A DNA stretch of 62,906 bases from the NCBI RefSeq assembly GCF_039540575.1, contig NZ_BAABFC010000024.1, positions 1 through 62,906 on the forward strand. The letters are read 5' to 3'. The translations under genes and the position numbers were made by a program. The notes under the pieces were generated by a model. It was given only the letters and a program-made list of their open reading frames with translations. It was not told the origin of the DNA and did not search any database. The stretch comes from Pseudaeromonas paramecii. Its GTDB lineage: Bacteria; Pseudomonadota; Gammaproteobacteria; Enterobacterales; Aeromonadaceae. Positions 58,838 to 62,906 of this stretch are shown here, piece by piece (the first letter of the stretch is position 1; each line of letters opens with the position of its first letter).

Positions 58838-59923
58838 ATGCGTATCTCCAGCATCGAGGCCATGCGAACCCTGGCCCTGTTGGCTGTGGTGGTGATCCAC
58901 TCATCCCCCTTCGCCAACCCCTTCGATCCCACCATCTGGCCCGAGCCGCACCAGATCTATCTGGCGGCCCTGTTCAATCAGCTCACCCGCTTTGCCGTTC
59001 CGTTTTTCTTCCTGACCGCCGGCTTCTTCTTCGAACCCAAGCTCAAGGGGCCGAACGCCGGAACCGCCCTGTGGCGCTACTGCCGTCCGCTGCTGTTGCT
59101 CTGGCTGGTCTGGAGCCTGGTTTACACGCTGGTGCCCTTCGACCCGCCGGCCGTGCTGAGCCAGGGCTACCTGGCCACCATGGCCCCCCAATGGGCCTGG
59201 CTGCTGAGCGATACCAACAACCTCTGGGTGGGTGGCATGGTGCACCTCTGGTATCTGCCGGCCCTGGTGCTGGCCATGGGGCTGTGCTGGCTGGCGGAGA
59301 AGTTTGGCAAGCTGGAGCTAACCCTGGTGCTGGGCCTGCTGCTCTACCTGCTGGCCCTGCTGGGCGGCTCCTACGCCAAGCCCATACTGGGAGCAGAGTG
59401 GTCATTGATGACCCGCAACGGCCCCTTCTTCTCGTTGATCTTTGTCAGCCTCGGCATGCTGGTACGCCGTCATCAGTGGCGCCTGCCCAGTCGGTCGGCC
59501 TTCTGGCTGATGGCCGCTGGCGGCCTGGTTTATCTGCTCGAAGGCGCGGCGCTCTATTTCCTGGATGGCATTCCCTTTGGCCGCCATGACTTCCTGCTGG
59601 GCAGCCTGCCCTGGAGCCTGGGCCTCTTCCTCTGGCTGCTGGCCAACCCGCGCTGGGGCCAGGGCTCCTGGCTGGAACAACTGGCCCCCAAGGTGCTGGG
59701 TCTCTACTGCCTGCACATGCTGCTGGTGATCTGGCTGATGCCCCTGAGTGCCGCCTGGATGTCGCCCTTGTGGGAGGTCTGCAAACCCCAGGTGCTGCTG
59801 GCCCTGTCGGTGCTGCTGTACCAGCTGTTGGCCTGGCTGCCGCTCTCCAGCTGGCTGCTGCAAGGCAGACCCTCCGGCTCGTCAACCACCCTGCGCACCG
59901 AAAAAGCCCAAGCCGCCAATTGA
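58838..59923 (+). CDS. Membrane acyltransferase 3 family protein
   Basis: The ATG at 58838 follows CCGGAG and gives 361 residues; the frame is open 30 codons earlier. Ten or so hydrophobic helices carry the acyltransferase-3 marks: RISSIEAMRTLALLAVVVIHSS with the catalytic-type His near residue 21, and GGMVHLWYLPAL (about 126-137). Such proteins transfer acetyl or other acyl groups to surface sugars or lipids (as in OafA). The acceptor is unknown, and no glycan cluster is nearby. Its TGA overlaps the -35 of the following tRNA promoter. Confidence 0.87.
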   Translation: MRISSIEAMRTLALLAVVVIHSSPFANPFDPTIWPEPHQIYLAALFNQLTRFAVPFFFLTAGFFFEPKLKGPNAGTALWRYCRPLLLLWLVWSLVYTLVPFDPPAVLSQGYLATMAPQWAWLLSDTNNLWVGGMVHLWYLPALVLAMGLCWLAEKFGKLELTLVLGLLLYLLALLGGSYAKPILGAEWSLMTRNGPFFSLIFVSLGMLVRRHQWRLPSRSAFWLMAAGGLVYLLEGAALYFLDGIPFGRHDFLLGSLPWSLGLFLWLLANPRWGQGSWLEQLAPKVLGLYCLHMLLVIWLMPLSAAWMSPLWEVCKPQVLLALSVLLYQLLAWLPLSSWLLQGRPSGSSTTLRTEKAQAAN

Positions 59924-59948
59924 CAAGCCGCGGCAGAACGGGTTTAAT
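59920..59948 (+). promoter_or_regulatory. Promoter of the third tRNA-Phe
   Basis: TTGACA (59920-59925), 17 bp, TTTAAT (59943-59948), then GCGCGCC. The -35 overlaps the stop codon TGA (59921-59923) of the acyltransferase gene, so the promoter lies partly within coding sequence. Confidence 0.9.
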
Positions 59949-59957
59949 GCGCGCCAC

Positions 59958-60033
59958 GCCCGGATAGCTCAGTCGGTAGAGCAGCGGATTGAAAATCCGC
60001 GTGTCCTTGGTTCGATTCCGAGTCCGGGCACCA
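59958..60033 (+). tRNA. tRNA-Phe (GAA), copy 3 (variant)
   Basis: A 76-nt tRNA with encoded CCA and anticodon GAA. Compared with copies 1 and 2 it has acceptor GCCCGGA/TCCGGGC instead of GCCCAGA/TCTGGGC and a T-stem of CTTGG/CCGAG instead of CGTGG/CCGCG. All differences fall in base pairs and are compensated, so it should fold and function normally. Confidence 0.97.
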
Positions 60034-60041
60034 TACAGCAC

Positions 60042-60070
60042 AAGGCCCTGCAGCAATGCAGGGCCTTTTT
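60042..60070 (+). terminator. Terminator of the third tRNA-Phe
   Basis: A perfect 11-bp stem (60042-60052 with 60057-60067), GCAA loop, and T run. Confidence 0.92.
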
Positions 60071-60290
60071 GCTATGGGCGTCTTGGCGAGTTCTGGTCTC
60101 CTGATTTGCTCTCGAAGTAGGATGGTAACTCCATAATTTGCTGGAGAATTTACACCAACACCAAATTTCCTAGCTCACCGCTGCTAGCCCCCAAAAAAAA
60201 CGTCCGGGTCTACCATCCGACGGCTCGTAGTTTGAGCCCGCGCCCATGGGTTATGCTGGAGCTCGATTATTCTCGGCACGGATGCTCATC
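60071..60290. other. AT-richer gap before the AraC gene
   Basis: This 220-bp gap has no gene I can support. It is visibly richer in A and T than its surroundings. Two inverted repeats can be seen: CTCCA/TGGAG at about 60129-60146, and a long-range pair GGATGGTA (60120-60127) with TACCATCC (60211-60218). These might be AraC-type binding sites or chance. Confidence 0.4.
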
Positions 60291-61262
60291 ATGGGAAAAC
60301 TACAAGCGCCTCTGGTTGCCAATTTGCTGAACCTGCACGCGTTCTTTGATTACTTCAACCAGCAGGGCATTGCCTGGCAGGCGGTAGCACGCCAGTGCCA
60401 GTTCCCTCACCCCGACAATATGGTGCAGTGGCTCACGCTGAGCCAGGTCCTGCGCTTTTTCCAGCGGTTGCCCGAGGCACGCAGTCGGCCCTTGGGGGCG
60501 GAAGCTGGGTTGCAGGTGGATCTTGTTCTGCTGGCCCCCAGCTTGATGGTGGCAGAGCGGCAACCCTCCGGACTTGCCGATGGCATTCGTGCGCTGTTGC
60601 AGCACCTGCCTAACCTGAGCAGCCATGTGCAGGTGTGGGTCGAGGCGTCGGGCGACGGCTGGCGACTCTGCCATCGAGGGCAGCTGCGACCGGAAACCCC
60701 CGGAGTGGAGCAGCTGGAGTGGTTCAGAACCGCCAGCCTGATCCGTTACTGTCAGCACTTTCTGGGCCCCGACTGGTGGCCGGCCTGGCTGGCGCAGAGT
60801 TGTCCGGCTCCTGGCTATCCCCTGCCGGAGCCCCTGAGCCGGATACCGACCGACTATGACCAGGCCGTAGCCTCCCTGCCGCTCCCGCTGCCTGAGGATT
60901 TTGTGCCACTCCCGCTGCCAGCCGGGCCAACGCCGTTGGCCAGACTGCAGGCGTTGGCCAATACCTATGCCTGCTACCCAGGTTTTACCCTCACCTGGTT
61001 TGCCCGGCTGCTGGGCCTCTCCAGTCGCAGCCTGCAGCGCCAGTTGGCCGCGGCCGGTATGACTTTCCGTGACTTGCGGGATCGGGCCCGCCATGAACAG
61101 GCCCTCCGCCTGTTGGCGTTACCGGATCTGGCGATGGAAGAGATTGCCTGGCGTTGCGGCTACAGTGATCTGGCCAACTTCAACCGGGCCTTTGTCGGTT
61201 GGGCTGGGCTCAGACCGGCCAGCTATCGTCGCTCGGTGACGGAGAAAATTGGCGCGAACTGA
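60291..61262 (+). CDS. AraC family transcriptional regulator
   Basis: I chose ATG 60291 (323 residues, MGKLQAP); ATG 60282 is in frame three codons earlier and equally possible, with no clear ribosome site for either. The C-terminal AraC domain (about 240-320) has two helix-turn-helix units: FTLTWFARLLGLSSRSLQRQLAAAGMTFRDL and MEEIAWRCGYSDLANFNRAFVGWAGLRPASYRR. The N-terminal domain resembles the arabinose-binding-type region of OruR/ArgR-like regulators. Because it lies directly before the serine hydrolase gene, it likely controls it. Confidence 0.87.
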   Translation: MGKLQAPLVANLLNLHAFFDYFNQQGIAWQAVARQCQFPHPDNMVQWLTLSQVLRFFQRLPEARSRPLGAEAGLQVDLVLLAPSLMVAERQPSGLADGIRALLQHLPNLSSHVQVWVEASGDGWRLCHRGQLRPETPGVEQLEWFRTASLIRYCQHFLGPDWWPAWLAQSCPAPGYPLPEPLSRIPTDYDQAVASLPLPLPEDFVPLPLPAGPTPLARLQALANTYACYPGFTLTWFARLLGLSSRSLQRQLAAAGMTFRDLRDRARHEQALRLLALPDLAMEEIAWRCGYSDLANFNRAFVGWAGLRPASYRRSVTEKIGAN

Positions 61263-61340
61263 CCTGACGCTATCGGCATGGTGCACCCTACACTCCAGAG
61301 TGAGCCCCCGACACTGGGTTGAATTAGGAAGGAGAAAACC

Positions 61341-62702
61341 ATGTCCCGCAAACGACTATCCGTTCTGCTCGCCGCACTGTTGTCAGCAACCTGCATGACG
61401 ACCCTGGCCGCCGAAGATGCCCTCACACAAGCATTGAATACCGAAGGAGCGCGCGTGAACCTCCCCGTTAGCGCCGCCAAGACCCCTTTCGACCCGCTCT
61501 TTATTCGTCAGGCCAGAGGGGCCTTTAACAATTTCCACTTCCAGATGGGGGGCGATCATGCGCTCTATTACGGCCTGCACCTGGACAACCTGCTGCCTAC
61601 CGCCGAGGCGGCCCCCAATCCCGAATTCAAAGCCATGCAACGTGCGCTGCGCCCCGAATTGGGGGATATCCAAGTCACCACAGCAAAAGGTCCGCTGAAA
61701 CTCAGCGACTATGCAGTCTCGCCCCAATACCGCATGCAGGCCATGGTGATGGTGCATAAAGGCAAGGTGGTTTACGAGACCTATCCAGGCATGGCACCCG
61801 ATGCCCGGCACTTCTCCGCCTCCACCGGCAAGACCCTGGCCGGCCTGGTGGCCGCCCTCCTGGTAAGTGAGGGGAAGGTCGATCCCAAGCTCCCCATCGT
61901 CCACTACGTGCCGGAGCTCAAGGGCACCGCCTGGGACCAGGTGACGACCGCCCAAGTCTTGAATATGACCACCGCCATGGATAACGAGGAGACCAAGGCG
62001 TCCATCATGCAACCCGACTCCGCCGTGGTCCGTTATTTCGCCTCCATTCTGGGCTCGCCCCGCGCCACCACCGGCAAGAGTGAAGATTGGCTCAGCGTGG
62101 CCCGGGATCAGCAACCGCTGGCGGGGGAAAAGCCGGGAGAGCACTTCCGCTACGCCTCCATCAATACCCAGGTCGTCACCCGGTTGATCGAGAATGTGGA
62201 ACACAAGACCTTTGCCGATGTCTTCGCGGAGCGGGTCTGGTCCAAGGTTTACGCCCGCCGCTCGGCTGCGTTTGCGCTGACCCCCCAGGGGGATGCCCTG
62301 CCCGTGGGTATGGTGCTGATCACACCCGAGGATTTTGCCCGCTTCGCCACCCTGTTTACCCCCAGTTGGTCGGCAGTAGCCAGCGAGCAGGTGGTGACAC
62401 CCAAGGTGCTGGACCTGATATACCAGAACGTGGATCCCAAGCGGTACAATGGCACCACCAAGCAGCAGTCGTCCGTGGATATGTTCAACGACCAGGCTCA
62501 GGGCAATGCCTACCAGTTTGACTACATCTGGTCCGATGGCGCCCTGGCCAAGAGTGGCAACCTCAACCAGATGATCTACATGGATCCCAAGCGCGATTTT
62601 GCCGCCGTGGTCTTCTCCAGCCTGCCCTACCATTCGGGTTATGGGGAATTCAAAGCCCCGGCCTATTTGCGTGCGGCGGCCAAACAACTGGCTGGCTTCT
62701 AG
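61341..62702 (+). CDS. Exported serine hydrolase (class C beta-lactamase/EstB-like)
   Basis: A 453-residue protein with a signal peptide (about 1-24, ending LAA). The active-site SxxK is S161-T-G-K164 (SASTGKT), the Tyr-containing motif is Y271-x3-N275 (YASINTQ), and near the end GNLNQMIYMDPKRDFAAVVFSS matches the family of penicillin-binding-protein-like hydrolases. The substrate could be an ester, amide or D-Ala peptide; beta-lactam hydrolysis is uncertain. AAGGAG is well placed before the ATG. Preceded by an AraC gene. Confidence 0.87.
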   Translation: MSRKRLSVLLAALLSATCMTTLAAEDALTQALNTEGARVNLPVSAAKTPFDPLFIRQARGAFNNFHFQMGGDHALYYGLHLDNLLPTAEAAPNPEFKAMQRALRPELGDIQVTTAKGPLKLSDYAVSPQYRMQAMVMVHKGKVVYETYPGMAPDARHFSASTGKTLAGLVAALLVSEGKVDPKLPIVHYVPELKGTAWDQVTTAQVLNMTTAMDNEETKASIMQPDSAVVRYFASILGSPRATTGKSEDWLSVARDQQPLAGEKPGEHFRYASINTQVVTRLIENVEHKTFADVFAERVWSKVYARRSAAFALTPQGDALPVGMVLITPEDFARFATLFTPSWSAVASEQVVTPKVLDLIYQNVDPKRYNGTTKQQSSVDMFNDQAQGNAYQFDYIWSDGALAKSGNLNQMIYMDPKRDFAAVVFSSLPYHSGYGEFKAPAYLRAAAKQLAGF

Positions 62703-62744
62703 AGAAAAAACCGCCGGCCCGCTCATGACGGCGCGCCATAAAAA

Positions 62745-62767
62745 ACGGGGCACATTCAGTGCCCCGT
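62745..62767 (-). terminator. Terminator of the right-edge minus-strand gene
   Basis: A 9-bp stem (62745-62753 with 62759-62767), 5-nt loop, and on the minus strand a T run after it. It lies 55 bp beyond the stop codon of the amidohydrolase fragment and may also serve the serine hydrolase. Confidence 0.82.
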
Positions 62768-62821
62768 CCGCTTCTGGCACCCGAGACGACCGCCGTGGAT
62801 GCCATGGTTCCGTGACCCCGA

Positions 62822-62906
62822 TTACAGGGTGTTCTTATACACAACCCCGTCCTTCATGATGACCACGAAGTTCTTGGCCGGATCCGAAACCAGATCAATA
62901 TTCTGC
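62822..62906 (-). CDS. C-terminal end of an amidohydrolase-type protein (partial)
   Basis: The minus strand reads the last 27 residues of a gene that begins beyond the window: QNIDLVSDPAKNF, VVIMKDGVVYKN, TL, stop. Such an ending (DGVVYKN) is typical of imidazolonepropionase-like amidohydrolases. Too short to say more; the gene is convergent with the serine hydrolase. Confidence 0.7.
   Translation of the reverse strand, partial: QNIDLVSDPAKNFVVIMKDGVVYKNTL

Noticed and set aside
60120..60218. Long-range inverted repeat GGATGGTA/TACCATCC as a mobile element end
   Set aside because: Only 8 bp long, no transposase between the arms, and no target duplication seen.

Overview
The window is a dense, GC-rich stretch of gammaproteobacterial chromosome. 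Gene content and order point to Aeromonadales or a close marine relative such as Aeromonas, Oceanimonas or Zobellella. That placement is an inference from gene order and protein resemblance, not from a search. Several blocks keep the E. coli order: rrn promoters/clpB/pgeF/rluD next to divergent bamD; rpsF-rpsR-rplI beside rnr-rlmB; parC-plsC; nudF-yqiB-cpdA-yqiA-parE near tolC; and yggL-trmB next to mutY-yggX. I see no insertion sequence, phage, integrase or CRISPR array.

Layout. 1-180: tandem P1/P2 promoters of an rRNA operon that fires leftwards out of the window. 180-4568: clpB with a near-consensus sigma-32 promoter, pgeF and rluD on the minus strand, then bamD on plus. 5.5-11.5 kb: gshA, an M16 metalloprotease coupled to a YqaA-type membrane protein, a 55-residue membrane protein, and fpr. 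11.5-16 kb: rplI, rpsR, rpsF, rlmB and rnr on minus, with no priB between rpsF and rpsR. 16-24 kb: a diguanylate cyclase, plsC, parC, a hemerythrin, a YciU-family protein and a LemA/M48 protease pair. 24-28.2 kb: an EF-hand protein with 57-bp tandem repeats, an L,D-transpeptidase and three lipoproteins. 28.3-38.1 kb: the parE to nudF run, then a four-gene ABC exporter operon under a TetR repressor placed directly before tolC. 38-46.4 kb: speE, yggL, trmB, mutY, yggX and an emrRAB-type pump. 46.6-49.3 kb: tRNA-Phe, -Thr, -Phe, -Asn, a DUF2946-PepSY pair, and a second identical tRNA-Asn. 49.5-56.2 kb: a FadL-type porin, an MCR-3-like eptA behind a PmrA box, ecotin, and a thrombospondin-repeat lipoprotein. 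56.2-58.7 kb: the three-gene AmmeMemoRadiSam module. 58.8 kb to the end: an acyltransferase, a third tRNA-Phe, an AraC regulator, a secreted serine hydrolase, and the tail of an amidohydrolase.

How the genes work together. Much of the window serves translation and genome upkeep (rRNA and tRNA genes, ribosomal proteins, RNA modification, topoisomerase IV, MutY, ClpB). A second theme is the cell envelope: BamD, PlsC, two drug-efflux systems, TolC, EptA, FadL, L,D-transpeptidase, LemA/M48 and several lipoproteins. Regulatory sites are unusually readable: rrn P1/P2, the sigma-32 promoter, a 31-bp TetR palindrome, paired MarR-type palindromes in the emr locus, a PmrA box with three half-sites, an FNR-like box, and three tRNA promoters with the same architecture.

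The best candidate for a poorly understood system is the AmmeMemoRadiSam trio. The radical SAM enzyme is transcribed away from the MEMO1-like and AMMECR1-like genes, and the two putative -10 elements overlap, so the two transcripts may compete for initiation. The metal-site residues of the MEMO1-like protein look intact. Its molecular function in bacteria is, as far as I know, not established.
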